This document shows positions 1-8,689 of a stretch of 64,000 bases of DNA, one piece after another (position 1 is the stretch's first letter; every line of letters starts with the position of its first letter). Location of the stretch: contig NZ_JARXRO010000014.1 of NCBI RefSeq assembly GCF_029887935.1, forward strand, positions 680,010 through 744,009, read 5' to 3'. Made by a program: the position numbers and the translations under genes. This DNA comes from Luteimonas kalidii (GTDB lineage Bacteria > Pseudomonadota > Gammaproteobacteria > Xanthomonadales > Xanthomonadaceae). The notes below the pieces were generated by a model. The model saw nothing but the letters and a program-made list of their open reading frames with translations, was not told the origin of the DNA and did not search any database.

Positions 1-28
1 GCGACGCCGGTCCTCAACCCGCCCTGCC

Positions 29-436
29 CTAGCTGGCGTCGATGTCGCCCAGCGCCCGGATCAGGCGACGTGCACGCTTGTCAGGCTTGCTGTCGGGTGG
101 ACGGAACCCGTTGCGCCCGGCGCGCGCCAGTGCACGTGCCGCCTCGCGGCGCTCGCGCGATGCTACTGATTCGGCGTAGAGCGCCTGCGCCTGCGGTGCG
201 GGTCCGCGAACGTCGGACAGCTCGCGCACCTCGACCTCGAAGGTCTCGCCTGCGCGTTCGACACGCAGCGCATCGCCGACCCGCACCGCGCGCGCGGGCT
301 TGGCGCGCTGCCCGCCCACCTCGACCTTGCCGGTGTCGATCGCCTGCCGCGCCAGCGCGCGCGTCCGGTAGAACCGGGCAGCCCACAGCCACAGGTCGAG
401 GCGGACACTCTGGGCGGGTTCTGGGGTGGACGCCAT
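29..436 (-). CDS. hslR: Heat-shock/ribosome-rescue RNA-binding protein Hsp15 (S4 domain)
   Basis: This 135-residue basic protein has an S4 RNA-binding fold near its N terminus (RLDLWLWAARFYRTR, then TGKVEVGG), followed by a lysine/arginine-rich tail. Length and layout match Hsp15, which binds 50S subunits still carrying nascent peptidyl-tRNA after abortive translation. An in-frame ATG lies 14 codons upstream, but the start at 436 gives the family N terminus (MASTPEPAQ). It stands alone on the minus strand, downstream of the rplS operon. The family call is firm; the rescue role is known from E. coli, not shown here. Confidence 0.88.
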   Translation of the reverse strand: MASTPEPAQSVRLDLWLWAARFYRTRALARQAIDTGKVEVGGQRAKPARAVRVGDALRVERAGETFEVEVRELSDVRGPAPQAQALYAESVASRERREAARALARAGRNGFRPPDSKPDKRARRLIRALGDIDAS

Positions 437-804
437 CACGTGGATTGTACCGGCCCTCCCCGGGCCGGATCGCCGCATGGCGAGTGGGATAGGCGCGCGA
501 CGAGCATGGGTCGAGGGCGTTCGCGCGGACCGTCCGCGGGCGCCCGGCCGGCATCATGCGCGAGGACGCTGCCGCGATCAGGTCGCCGGGCGATGCGTGC
601 CCGACGGGCGAATGACATGACGTGCGGAGCCCGGGGGCACACTGATTCGAGCCGGTTCGGACGCCAACCCGAGTCCGACGTCGGGCACCGGCCAAAGCCG
701 ACAGCGCGCCAGGGACGTCGCGACCGACCTGCTGCCTGGTGAGGGCACCCGGACACGCAAACGGCCGCCCGGGGGCGGCCGTCGCGATCGCGCGGAGCGC
801 GGGC
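437..804. other. Intergenic region hslR-rplS
   Basis: This 368-bp stretch has no convincing gene. Overlapping open frames exist in several phases but lack homology, a ribosome site or codon signal. Its rplS-proximal end holds the terminator at 761-782; I see nothing distinct in the rest, which must contain the hslR promoter. Confidence 0.6.
761..782 (-). terminator. Intrinsic terminator of the rpsP-rimM-trmD-rplS operon
   Basis: A perfect 9-bp stem ACGGCCGCC / GGCGGCCGT closes a 4-nt loop. On the minus strand it is followed by TTTG. It lies 23 nt beyond the rplS stop codon. The U-tract is short, so efficiency is uncertain. Confidence 0.7.
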
Positions 805-1227
805 CTATTCGGCGGTTTCGGCCGCCGCAGCCGCGGCCGCAGCCGCCTTCGCCTTGGCGTGCGCCGACAGGTCTTCCTTGATACGCGCCTTCTTGCCCTC
901 CAGGCCGCGCAGGTAGTACAGCTTGCCCGCGCGCACCTTGCCGCGACGCTTCACCTCGACCGAGTCGATCGCGGCGCTGTGGCTCTGGAACACGCGCTCG
1001 ACGCCGTAGCCGTGGGAAATCTTGCGCACGGTGAACGACGAGTTGAGGCCGGCGTTCTTCTTGCCGATGACCACGCCCTCGTAGGCCTGGACGCGCTCGC
1101 GGTTGCCCTCCTTGACCTTCACGTTGACGATCACGGTGTCGCCGGGGCCGAAGTCGGGGAGCTGGCGCTGCGCCTGCTCGGTCTCGAACTGCTGCAGCAG
1201 GGTGTTCAGGGACGGCTTGGTGGTCAT
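805..1227 (-). CDS. rplS: 50S ribosomal protein L19
   Basis: L19 sits at the 30S/50S interface. The 140-residue product has the conserved core ([45 protein letters not shown]). The ATG at 1227 ([15 protein letters not shown]) is the family start; in-frame codons upstream are read-through. It is about 25 residues longer than E. coli L19 (115) because of an Ala-rich tail with nine consecutive alanines at 128-136. It is the last gene of rpsP-rimM-trmD-rplS, separated from trmD by an unusually long 433-bp spacer. Confidence 0.96.
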   Translation of the reverse strand: MTTKPSLNTLLQQFETEQAQRQLPDFGPGDTVIVNVKVKEGNRERVQAYEGVVIGKKNAGLNSSFTVRKISHGYGVERVFQSHSAAIDSVEVKRRGKVRAGKLYYLRGLEGKKARIKEDLSAHAKAKAAAAAAAAAETAE

Positions 1228-1660
1228 GGCGGTATCTCGTTGGAGCCTGTTGGAGTCGTTGTAGGCGTGGTGCACGTGGACGCACGCTCTTGGCAATGCC
1301 TGCCTGTGGCAGGTCAGCCGCGCATGATAGCGGGAATTCCCCCCCGGAACCACCGCCAGCGGCGCGCTGCGAGCCTGCAGCCCTCGCAGACAGCGCAAGA
1401 CCGCGCTCCCCTCCCCCCACGAGTTCCCAACCGAGCCCGTAGCCCGGGTAAGCGAAGCGCACCCGGGGCCGGCCTGCGCCGCCCGGAACGCCCCCGGGGT
1501 CTGCCAGCGGCCCAATCCCACTCGCCCGGGCGGCTGGAGCCGTTACAGCGCCCTCGACCCGGCCGCTGGCCCGAACCTTCCCGGCCCTCCCCCTGCCCCG
1601 ATCGACCCGCCCGACATTGTCGATCCGGCCAAGGGACCAGACCCGGAATCCGACCCCCGG
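1228..1660. other. Long trmD-rplS spacer with REP-like element
   Basis: This 433-bp gap lies inside an operon whose genes are normally nearly contiguous. It contains no supportable gene. A GTAG-headed inverted repeat lies at 1439-1467; the rest is GC-rich sequence with no clear features. The rplS leader, and possibly its own promoter, must lie here. Confidence 0.6.
1439..1467 (+). repeat. GTAG-headed REP-like palindrome
   Basis: GTAG is followed at once by CCCGGGT ... ACCCGGG (7-bp perfect stem) with an inner GCG/CGC pair and an AAG loop. A GTAG head plus a hairpin is the architecture of the REP family described in Stenotrophomonas and relatives. It lies in the trmD-rplS spacer. Copy number in this genome cannot be judged from the window. 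Confidence 0.6.
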
Positions 1661-2410
1661 TCAGCCCTCTTCGCCGCCGGCCCGATCCTGCGCCTCGAGC
1701 CAGCGCGCTTCCTCCGCGCTCAGGCCGGCGGCGGCCAGCAGGTCCGGGCGACGCTCGCGCGTACGCAGCAGCGCCTGGCGACGGCGCCAGCGGGCGATCT
1801 CGGCGTGGTTGCCCGAGAGCAGCACCTCGGGCACCGTCCCCAGCGAATGCTCAACAGGCCGCGTGTAGTGCGGGCAGTCGAGCAGGCCGTCACCCTCGAA
1901 GCTGTCCTGAACGGCGGAGTCGGCATCGTTGAGCACGCCGTCCTGCAGCCGCGCGACCGCGTCCACGACCACTGCCGCGGCCAGTTCTCCGCCCGAGAGC
2001 ACGTAGTCGCCGATCGACAGCTCCTCGTCGACCTCGGCGGCGAGCAGCCGCTCGTCGACGCCCTCGTAGCGTCCGCACAGCAGGATGATCCGGGACTGCC
2101 CGGCGAGCGCGCGGACCCGCGCCTGGTTCAGCGCCCGCCCCTGCGGGCTCAGGTAGACGACCCGCGCCGGAGCGGGGTCTGCGGTACGCGCGGCGTCGAT
2201 CGCCGCCCGCAGCGGGTCGATCAGCATCACCATGCCCGGCCCGCCGCCGAACGGCCGGTCGTCGACCCGGCGGTAGTTGCCCTCGGCGAAGTCCCGCGGG
2301 TTCCAGCCGTGGATCGACAGCAGGCCGCGCTCCTGCGCGCGCCCGACCACGCCGAAGGCGGCGCACTGGGCGACGAACTCGGGGAACAGGCTGATGATGT
2401 CGACGCGCAT
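1661..2410 (-). CDS. trmD: tRNA (guanine-N1-)-methyltransferase TrmD
   Basis: TrmD methylates N1 of G37, next to the anticodon, using SAM, and so prevents +1 frameshifting. The 249-residue protein opens with [12 protein letters not shown] and has the SPOUT knot motifs [14 protein letters not shown] and [14 protein letters not shown], plus the C-terminal HYTRP segment that positions substrate. Length is typical. It lies between rimM (178-bp gap) and rplS on the minus strand, as in most gammaproteobacteria. Confidence 0.97.
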   Translation of the reverse strand: MRVDIISLFPEFVAQCAAFGVVGRAQERGLLSIHGWNPRDFAEGNYRRVDDRPFGGGPGMVMLIDPLRAAIDAARTADPAPARVVYLSPQGRALNQARVRALAGQSRIILLCGRYEGVDERLLAAEVDEELSIGDYVLSGGELAAAVVVDAVARLQDGVLNDADSAVQDSFEGDGLLDCPHYTRPVEHSLGTVPEVLLSGNHAEIARWRRRQALLRTRERRPDLLAAAGLSAEEARWLEAQDRAGGEEG

Positions 2411-2588
2411 GGACGGAATCCGGGATCCGGGACACGAAGCAGGCTAAAGGTTTGGACTTCCGCACGCAGTACGGGCGCGGATCGGCAGCGCCGGCACGGT
2501 CCAGCGGCGTGTACCGGAGCCGATGCCGCAACCAGGCGCAGGACTCACGCGGGCCTTGAAACCCGCCGCACGCAGGACCCCGCGCCCT

Positions 2589-3101
2589 TCAGAAGTCCGC
2601 GTCCCAGTCGACCGTCACCAGCCCGGCTTCAAAATCCACCGACGTGACGTAGTCCGGCTGGACGAACGGGATCATCCGCTCGCGATCGCCACGCGCGACC
2701 AGCACGTCGTTGGCGCCGGTGGAGAACAGATGCGACACCGTGCCGAAGTCGACGCCTTCGGTATTGACCACGCGCAGGCCTTCCAGATCGACCCAGTAGT
2801 ACTCGCCCGGCTTCGGGGGCGGCAGCGCGGTGCGCGGCACCCACAGTTCGGCGCCGCGCAGCGCCTCGGCCGTGTCGCGATCCTCCACGCCCGGCAGCTG
2901 CAGGACGATGCCCTTGGCGGTGCTGCGGCCGCGACCGCCGTCGAGTTCGCGCTCGCGTCCCTGCGCATCGCGCAGCAGCCAGGGCCGGTAGCGGAAGATC
3001 GCTTCCGCCGGATCGCTGAAGGATTCGAGCTTGAGTTCGCCACGCACGCCGAACGCGCCGTGGATCCTGCCCATGAGGATTCGGCGCGTCGGGGCGTTCA
3101 T
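2589..3101 (-). CDS. rimM: 16S rRNA processing factor RimM
   Basis: RimM binds S19 and helps mature the 30S head domain. The 170-residue protein has the N-terminal RimM fold ([17 protein letters not shown]) and a C-terminal PRC barrel ([15 protein letters not shown] ... [12 protein letters not shown]). It lies 34 bp downstream of rpsP. Start MNAPTRRI at 3101 is the only good ATG. Confidence 0.95.
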   Translation of the reverse strand: MNAPTRRILMGRIHGAFGVRGELKLESFSDPAEAIFRYRPWLLRDAQGRERELDGGRGRSTAKGIVLQLPGVEDRDTAEALRGAELWVPRTALPPPKPGEYYWVDLEGLRVVNTEGVDFGTVSHLFSTGANDVLVARGDRERMIPFVQPDYVTSVDFEAGLVTVDWDADF

Positions 3102-3135
3102 GTCGGCACCGGCCGCGCCTCGGCGCGGCCCGGGA

Positions 3136-3396
3136 TCAGGCGGCCGGAGCGGCGGCCTTGCCGGCTTCGCGGTACAGGTTGCGGACCTTGTCGGTCAGCT
3201 GCGCGCCCTGCGAGACCCAGTGGTCGACGCGCGCGGTGTCCAGCACGATGCGCTGCTCGGCGCCCTGGGCGACGGGGTTGTAATAGCCCACGCGCTCGAT
3301 GTTGCGACCGTCGCGCGCGCTGCGCGAGTCGGTGACGATGATGTGGTAGAAGGGGCGCTTCTTCGCGCCGCCGCGGGTGAGGCGGATCTTGACCAT
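3136..3396 (-). CDS. rpsP: 30S ribosomal protein S16
   Basis: The 86-residue product begins [19 protein letters not shown] and contains the conserved [11 protein letters not shown] and [15 protein letters not shown] segments. S16 is an early 30S assembly protein. It is the first gene of the rpsP-rimM-trmD-rplS operon. Confidence 0.97.
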   Translation of the reverse strand: MVKIRLTRGGAKKRPFYHIIVTDSRSARDGRNIERVGYYNPVAQGAEQRIVLDTARVDHWVSQGAQLTDKVRNLYREAGKAAAPAA

Positions 3397-3446
3397 GGTG
3401 CGTTCTCGGTGTTGCCCAGTCGCCAGGATGGCGAGGTAAGCCGGAC

Positions 3447-3452
3447 ATTATA
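3447..3452 (-). promoter_or_regulatory. -10 box of rpsP promoter
   Basis: A perfect TATAAT on the minus strand lies 51 nt upstream of the rpsP start. No good -35 is visible at 16-18 bp, so this is a partial call. Confidence 0.45.
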
Positions 3453-3619
3453 GGGCATCGCCGCGCCGCCGCCACCCGCCTCCGGGGCCAGCTGGGCCGG
3501 TCCGGCCTGCGCAGCCGGGGCTTTCGGAAGTCAGGACTCCCCGAGTGCCGGGTGGATATCGACGTCACGCCGCGCGGGCAGCCGCGACGCATAGGCGTTT
3601 TCAGGCGCCCTCTGGTCGG

Positions 3620-4417
3620 CTAGAGCGAGCGCAGGGGCGCGGCCTGCAGCGCGGCCCGCAGGCGTTCCATCAGCACGGGATCGGGCCGCAGCGCGAGGTC
3701 GTCGATGCCCGACAGCGGCCACACACCCGTGGCATTGGCGGCGAAGGCCGCCTTCAGTCCGCCCAGCGCCCGCGCCTCCACCGGCATGTGCCGCTGCGCC
3801 ACCCCCACCTCGGCCAGGCCGGCCTGCAGCAGCTTCTCCTGGGTGCCGCGCAGCGCCTCTGCCTGCGGCCAGACCACCTGCTCTCCATCCCAGAAGCCGA
3901 TGTTCCAGACCGAGCCTTCGCTGATCCGGCCCCTGGCATCGACGAACAGGGCGTCGTCGAAGCCATCGCGCAGCGCCTGCCGCCGCCACTGGAACAGCGG
4001 GAAGGTGCCGACGTGCTTGACGTGTGGCAGCGGCCGCTGGAACGCGAACGTCTTCACCCAGGCGGGAGTCGTCGCCGCCTCGCGCGCCGGCGACAGCGAC
4101 GCCAGCACGTCGACCGGCACGCTCCGGTCGGGTCGCAGGGAGTCGAACGCGCGCGAGAACACGGTCACGCGCACGCCCGCGTCGTCCATGCCGGCGGCAT
4201 CGAGCGCGCTGATGATCCCCGACCTGATCCGCGCCTCGTCGAGCGTCTGGTCGAACAGCTCGCGCGTGGCCGCCTTCAGCCGCTGCAGGTGCAGGTCGAA
4301 CCCGCGCACCGCACGGCCGCGCACCTGCATCGAGCTGAAATGGCCGTAGTTGGCCAGCGCCAGCGCGCGCAGGTCGTCGGCGGTGGCGGGCTGGCCGTCG
4401 AGGAAAGCGAGGCTCAC
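3620..4417 (-). CDS. Class IV aminotransferase (PLP)
   Basis: The 265-residue fold type IV PLP enzyme belongs with branched-chain or D-amino-acid aminotransferases and aminodeoxychorismate lyases. K134 in HVKHVG is the likely Schiff-base lysine, and DDALFVDARGRISEGSVWNI is the family cofactor segment. The N terminus MSLAFLDGQPATADDLRALAL is compatible with any subgroup. It lies on the minus strand 91 bp downstream of ffh, so co-transcription is possible. Substrate cannot be assigned; IlvE is less likely because the protein is shorter (265 versus about 300). Confidence 0.8.
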   Translation of the reverse strand: MSLAFLDGQPATADDLRALALANYGHFSSMQVRGRAVRGFDLHLQRLKAATRELFDQTLDEARIRSGIISALDAAGMDDAGVRVTVFSRAFDSLRPDRSVPVDVLASLSPAREAATTPAWVKTFAFQRPLPHVKHVGTFPLFQWRRQALRDGFDDALFVDARGRISEGSVWNIGFWDGEQVVWPQAEALRGTQEKLLQAGLAEVGVAQRHMPVEARALGGLKAAFAANATGVWPLSGIDDLALRPDPVLMERLRAALQAAPLRSL

Positions 4418-4508
4418 GTCAGCGCTACCGGCTGCAGTGTCTGCCGCAACTGCCGGCGGTGGGCAATGGCGTCGATCACCGGCGAGGAATGCGGTGCCGC
4501 CGATCCGC

Positions 4509-5882
4509 TCAGCGGAACGGCATCCGCCCCATGCCGCCGCCCATCATGCCCTGCAGGCCGCGCATCATGCCCTTCATGCCGCCGCGGGCCATCTTGCCCA
4601 TCATCTTCTCCATCTGCTGGTACTGCTTCATCAGCTTGTTGACGTCGGACGGATGGGTGCCGGAGCCGGCGGCGATGCGGGCGCGGCGCGAGCCGTTGAG
4701 CAGAGCCGGGTTGCGCCGCTCCTTCCTGGTCATCGAATTGATGATCGCGATCATGCGCGGCACTTCCCTGCCCTGCTGCACCTGCTGCTTGAGGTGCTCG
4801 GGCACCTGGCCCAGGCCAGGCAGTTTCTCCATCAGGCTGCCGATGCCGCCCATGCTCTGCATCTGCTCGAGCTGGTCGCGCATGTCGTTGAGGTCGAACT
4901 TCTTGCCCTTGGCGACCTTCTCGGCCAGCTTCTGCGCCTTGTCCTTGTCGACCTGCTGTTCGACCTGCTCCACCAGCGACAGCACGTCGCCCATGTCGAG
5001 GATGCGGCTGGCGACGCGGTCGGGGTGGAACACGTCCAGGCCGTCGGTCTTCTCGCTGGTACCGATGAACTTGATCGGGCGCCCGGTGATGTAGCGCACC
5101 GACAGCGCGGCGCCGCCGCGGGCGTCGCCGTCGGTCTTGGTCAGCACCACGCCGGTGAGCGGCAGCGCCTCGTGGAAGGCCTTGGCGGTGTTGGCCGCGT
5201 CCTGGCCGGTCATCGAGTCGACCACGAACAGGGTTTCGGCCGGGTTGACCGCGGCGTGCAGGGCCTTGATCTCGGCCATCATCGCCTCGTCGATGGCGAG
5301 GCGGCCGGCGGTGTCGACCAGCAGCACGTCGACGAACGACTTCTTCGCATCGGCGATCGCCGCGCGCACGATGTCCACCGGCTGCTGGCCGGCGTCGGAC
5401 GGGAAGAACAGCACGCCGGTCTGGGTCGCCAGCGTGCGCAGCTGCTCGATGGCGGCCGGACGGTAGACGTCGGCGCTGACCACCATCACCTTCTTCTTGC
5501 GCTTGTCCTTGAGCAGCTTCGCCAGCTTGCCCACGGTGGTGGTCTTGCCCGCACCCTGCAGGCCCGCCATCAGGATCACCGCGGGCGCCGGCACGTTGAG
5601 GTTCAGCTCGCTGGCCTGGGCGCCCATCACCGCCGCCAGCTCGTCGCGCACCACCTTGATCAGCGCCTGGCCGGGGGTCAGCGACTTCAGCACTTCCTGG
5701 CCGACCGCGCGCACCTTGATCCGCTCGACCAGCGCCTGCACCACCGGCAGCGCGACGTCGGCCTCGAGCAGCGCGATGCGGACTTCCCGGGTGGCCTCGC
5801 GGATGTTCTCCTCGGTCAGCCGGCCGCGGCCGCGGAGGCGGTCGATGGTCCCGGACAGGCGCTGGGTGAGCGATTCGAACAT
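4509..5882 (-). CDS. ffh: Signal recognition particle protein Ffh
   Basis: Ffh is the SRP54 GTPase that pairs with 4.5S RNA and FtsY to target membrane proteins co-translationally. The 457-residue protein has the N domain (1 to about 95), a G domain with P-loop GLQGAGKTT at 107-115, and a Met-rich M domain ending in GMMGGGMGRMPFR. The divergent neighbour is ypjD, the same ffh/ypjD pairing seen in E. coli. Confidence 0.97.
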   Translation of the reverse strand: MFESLTQRLSGTIDRLRGRGRLTEENIREATREVRIALLEADVALPVVQALVERIKVRAVGQEVLKSLTPGQALIKVVRDELAAVMGAQASELNLNVPAPAVILMAGLQGAGKTTTVGKLAKLLKDKRKKKVMVVSADVYRPAAIEQLRTLATQTGVLFFPSDAGQQPVDIVRAAIADAKKSFVDVLLVDTAGRLAIDEAMMAEIKALHAAVNPAETLFVVDSMTGQDAANTAKAFHEALPLTGVVLTKTDGDARGGAALSVRYITGRPIKFIGTSEKTDGLDVFHPDRVASRILDMGDVLSLVEQVEQQVDKDKAQKLAEKVAKGKKFDLNDMRDQLEQMQSMGGIGSLMEKLPGLGQVPEHLKQQVQQGREVPRMIAIINSMTRKERRNPALLNGSRRARIAAGSGTHPSDVNKLMKQYQQMEKMMGKMARGGMKGMMRGLQGMMGGGMGRMPFR

Positions 5883-5911
5883 GGGGGAAACACCGGCGAA
5901 AACGATCCGCG

Positions 5912-5917
5912 ATTATA
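5912..5917 (-). promoter_or_regulatory. -10 box of ffh promoter
   Basis: A perfect TATAAT on the minus strand lies 30 nt upstream of the ffh ATG in the ffh/ypjD divergent spacer. The -35 region is very GC-rich and does not match consensus. Confidence 0.45.
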
Positions 5918-6044
5918 GCGGGGCCGCCGCCGGCGGCCGCGACCCCGTACGCGGCGTGGCGACGTCCCGATCCCGTCGGGCTGCTCGCCGGCGAAGCGCC
6001 TGCCCTGCCTCCGCGCGCCCACGACCGTGTGCGACACTTCCGCG

Positions 6045-6833
6045 ATGTCAATCGTTCTCATCGCCGCCGCGTTCTACCTGCTGGCCGGCTGGCTGGTGGT
6101 GCGCCGCCTGCTGGCGGTCGGCGGGGCCGGCGCCGGATTCTGGCTGCTGACCGCGCTCAGCGCCGTCGCGCTGCACGCGCTGACCCATCTGCTGGCCTGG
6201 CGCCAGGAAGGCGGGCTTGACCTGCACTTCTTCGCCGCGCTGTCGCTGGTCGGGCTGGGGATGTCGGCTCTGACCACCGTGTACGCGGCCGGCGGGCGCC
6301 TGGGGGCGCTCGGAGTGGTGGTCTACCCGATCGCCGCCGCGTCGCTGCTGGGATACGGGTTCGCCGATGCCCGGGTCGCGCGCGAGCTGGACTGGCGCCT
6401 GGAGCTGCATGCCTGGCTGGCGCTGCTCGCGTACGCCACCCTGGCCGTCGCCGCCCTGCTCGCCATCATGCTGTGGCTGCAGGAACGCGCCCTGCGCCGG
6501 CACCAGTTCCGCGGCTGGACCCGTGTCCTGCCGCCCCTGACGGAACTCGAGACGCTGCTGTTCCGGTCGATCGGGGTCGGCTTCGTGCTGCTCTCGGCCA
6601 CCCTGCTCACCGGCGCGCTGTTCGTGCACGATTTCTTCGCCCAGCGCCTGATCCACAAATCGGTGCTCAGCGCGTTGTCGTGGCTGGTGTTCGGCGCGCT
6701 GCTGCTGGGGCGCTGGCGCTACGGCTGGCGCGGCGCCAAGGCGGTGCGCTGGACGCTGACCGCGATGGCGCTGCTGGTGCTCGCGTTCTTCGGCAGCAAG
6801 TTCGTGCTGGAGCTGCTGCTGGGCCGCACCTGA
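6045..6833 (+). CDS. ypjD: Inner-membrane cytochrome c assembly-like protein (CcsA/YpjD family)
   Basis: This 262-residue, mostly hydrophobic protein has about eight predicted membrane segments. It shows the CcsA/HemX family layout, including the [21 protein letters not shown] segment and the [20 protein letters not shown] segment with conserved histidines. The ATG at 6045 ([13 protein letters not shown]) places the first membrane helix correctly; an ATG six codons upstream is possible. Position divergent from ffh matches E. coli ypjD. A haem-handling role is a family inference. Confidence 0.85.
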   Translation: MSIVLIAAAFYLLAGWLVVRRLLAVGGAGAGFWLLTALSAVALHALTHLLAWRQEGGLDLHFFAALSLVGLGMSALTTVYAAGGRLGALGVVVYPIAAASLLGYGFADARVARELDWRLELHAWLALLAYATLAVAALLAIMLWLQERALRRHQFRGWTRVLPPLTELETLLFRSIGVGFVLLSATLLTGALFVHDFFAQRLIHKSVLSALSWLVFGALLLGRWRYGWRGAKAVRWTLTAMALLVLAFFGSKFVLELLLGRT

Positions 6834-6903
6834 AACGCGTCCCCCGTCGTGCCCCCCGGGATTCGGCGAGAATGTGCGGCCCCGAGACCCCGCGCCTGCC
6901 GCC

Positions 6904-8049
6904 ATGCCTTTCCAGGATCCACCGAGCCACCTCGCCTGCGCCGCGCAACATGCGTGGACGGCCGCCGCGATCCGGCGCATCGAGGCCGACTTCAACCGCT
7001 CGGCCGACACCCACCTGATCCCGCTGGCGTTGCCGGGCTTTCCCGGCATCGACGTGTACTTCAAGGACGAATCCAGCCACCCCACCGGCAGCCTGAAGCA
7101 CCGCCTGGCGCGCTCCCTGTTCCTGTATGCGCTGGCCAACGGCTGGCTGCGCGAAGGCAGCACCGTGGTGGAAGCCTCGAGCGGATCGACCGCGGTATCG
7201 GAGGCCTATTTCGCGCGGCTGCTGGGGCTGCCGTTCGTGGCGGTGATGCCGGCGTCGACCTCGCCCGAGAAGATCGCCGCGATCGAATTCCACGGCGGTC
7301 GCTGCCATCTCGTCCGCAACGCCTGCGACATCGCAGGCGAATCGGCGCGCCTGGCGCGCGAGGCGGGCGGCCACTTCATGGACCAGTTCACCTACGCCGA
7401 ACGCGCGACCGACTGGCGCGCCAACAACAACATCGCCGAATCGATCTTCCGGCAAATGGACCAGGAGCCGCATCCGGTGCCCGCGTGGATCGTGTGCAGC
7501 GCCGGCACCGGCGGAACCAGCGCCACGATCGGCCGCTACGCGCGCTATCGCGGCCTGTCGACCCGCGTGCTGTGCGCAGATCCGGAACACTCCGCCTTCC
7601 ACCCCCACTACGCCGCGTTGGCCACCGGCCAGGAGGCGTCCACCTCGGCCGTCCCCGCCTCGCGCATCGAGGGAATCGGACGACCGACGGCCGAACCCAG
7701 CTTCATCGCCGGCTGCGTGGACGCGATGGTCAAGGTCCCCGATGCGCTCGGCCTGGCGGCGATGCGCTACGTCAACGCGCGCCTCGGCCGCCGCGTCGGC
7801 GGGTCGACCGGCACCAATTTCATCGGCGTGCTCGCCGTCGCGCAGGGCATGCGCGCACGCGGCGACACCGGCTCCATCGTCACCATCCTGTGCGATGGAG
7901 GCGAGCGCTACGCGCACAGCTACTACGATCCGGCGTGGTACCGCGCCCAGGGCATCGACGTGGACGCCGCGGACCGCATCGTCGCGCACGCGGCCGACGA
8001 CGACGGCCCACTGCCTGACCTGCAGCCGGTGTCGCGGTTCGGGCACTGA
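6904..8049 (+). CDS. PLP-dependent cysteine synthase-family protein (Cds1-like)
   Basis: This 381-residue fold type II PLP enzyme has a candidate Schiff-base lysine K65 in the [13 protein letters not shown] segment, a phosphate-binding loop [10 protein letters not shown], and a glycine-rich [20 protein letters not shown]. It is longer than CysK/CysM (about 310) and lacks the canonical CysK NPxxSxKDR text. It resembles proteins annotated as PLP-dependent cysteine synthase family or L-cysteine desulfhydrase Cds1. ATG 6904 (MPFQDPP) is preferred over an upstream in-frame codon. The reaction, sulfide release or cysteine synthesis, cannot be decided from sequence. Confidence 0.75.
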   Translation: MPFQDPPSHLACAAQHAWTAAAIRRIEADFNRSADTHLIPLALPGFPGIDVYFKDESSHPTGSLKHRLARSLFLYALANGWLREGSTVVEASSGSTAVSEAYFARLLGLPFVAVMPASTSPEKIAAIEFHGGRCHLVRNACDIAGESARLAREAGGHFMDQFTYAERATDWRANNNIAESIFRQMDQEPHPVPAWIVCSAGTGGTSATIGRYARYRGLSTRVLCADPEHSAFHPHYAALATGQEASTSAVPASRIEGIGRPTAEPSFIAGCVDAMVKVPDALGLAAMRYVNARLGRRVGGSTGTNFIGVLAVAQGMRARGDTGSIVTILCDGGERYAHSYYDPAWYRAQGIDVDAADRIVAHAADDDGPLPDLQPVSRFGH

Positions 8050-8107
8050 GGCTCGCGACGCCCGGCCTCGGGCGCCACGCATGCGCGACGGCATGCGTTC
8101 GTTCGCC

Positions 8108-8689
8108 TCATTCCAGCCACAGCCATGCGCCCGCCACCAGCCCCAGGGCCGTGCCACCCAGCACCTCCACGGGCGTGTGCCGTCCCATCCGCAGGCGCGC
8201 CCAGGCCAGTCCCGGCAGCAGGGCCAGTGCCACCGCACCGGCATGGAGCCACAACGGCAGCACGGCCATCCCCGCGAATGCCAGGCTCGCCATGTGCAGC
8301 GACACCTTGATCCAGCGGTTGACGAGCGCCGCGACGCACAGCATGGCCACGGCCACGAGGATGCCGGTGGAGGCAGGAGAAGCCCGTCCGCCCATCCACC
8401 ACCAGTAGCCCCCGGCCGCCGCGAGCACGAGCACGTAAAGCCACGGCCGCTCCTCCCGGCGCGAGGCATCGACCGTCTGCCAGTGCCCTCCCCGCCGGCG
8501 CTGCAGCACGAACAGCCACACGACCGCCACCGCGACGGCGATGCCGGCAGCGGTCCGGGGCACACCCGCGGGATCCAGGCGCACCGCCGCCGCGAGGGCC
8601 AGCACGGTGAACACGACGAACGGGTGCAGCAGCACGGAAACCGCGCGCGCCAGCCGCACGCGCCGATCGCAGGGCGCCTCCGGTGTCAC
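8108..8689 (-). CDS. PAP2-like membrane phosphatase
   Basis: This 193-residue membrane protein has about five hydrophobic segments. Its last third carries LHMASLAFAGMAV and RLRMGRHTPVEVLGG, a fit to motifs 2 and 3 of the PAP2 (lipid phosphatase/undecaprenyl-PP phosphatase) superfamily; the first KX6RP motif is not clear. The start is GTG at 8689, whose last two bases form the radA TGA (GTGA), with GGAG 6-9 nt upstream, so translation is coupled to radA. Catalytic competence is uncertain because the usual PSGH is degenerate (SLHM). Confidence 0.7.
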   Translation of the reverse strand: MTPEAPCDRRVRLARAVSVLLHPFVVFTVLALAAAVRLDPAGVPRTAAGIAVAVAVVWLFVLQRRRGGHWQTVDASRREERPWLYVLVLAAAGGYWWWMGGRASPASTGILVAVAMLCVAALVNRWIKVSLHMASLAFAGMAVLPLWLHAGAVALALLPGLAWARLRMGRHTPVEVLGGTALGLVAGAWLWLE

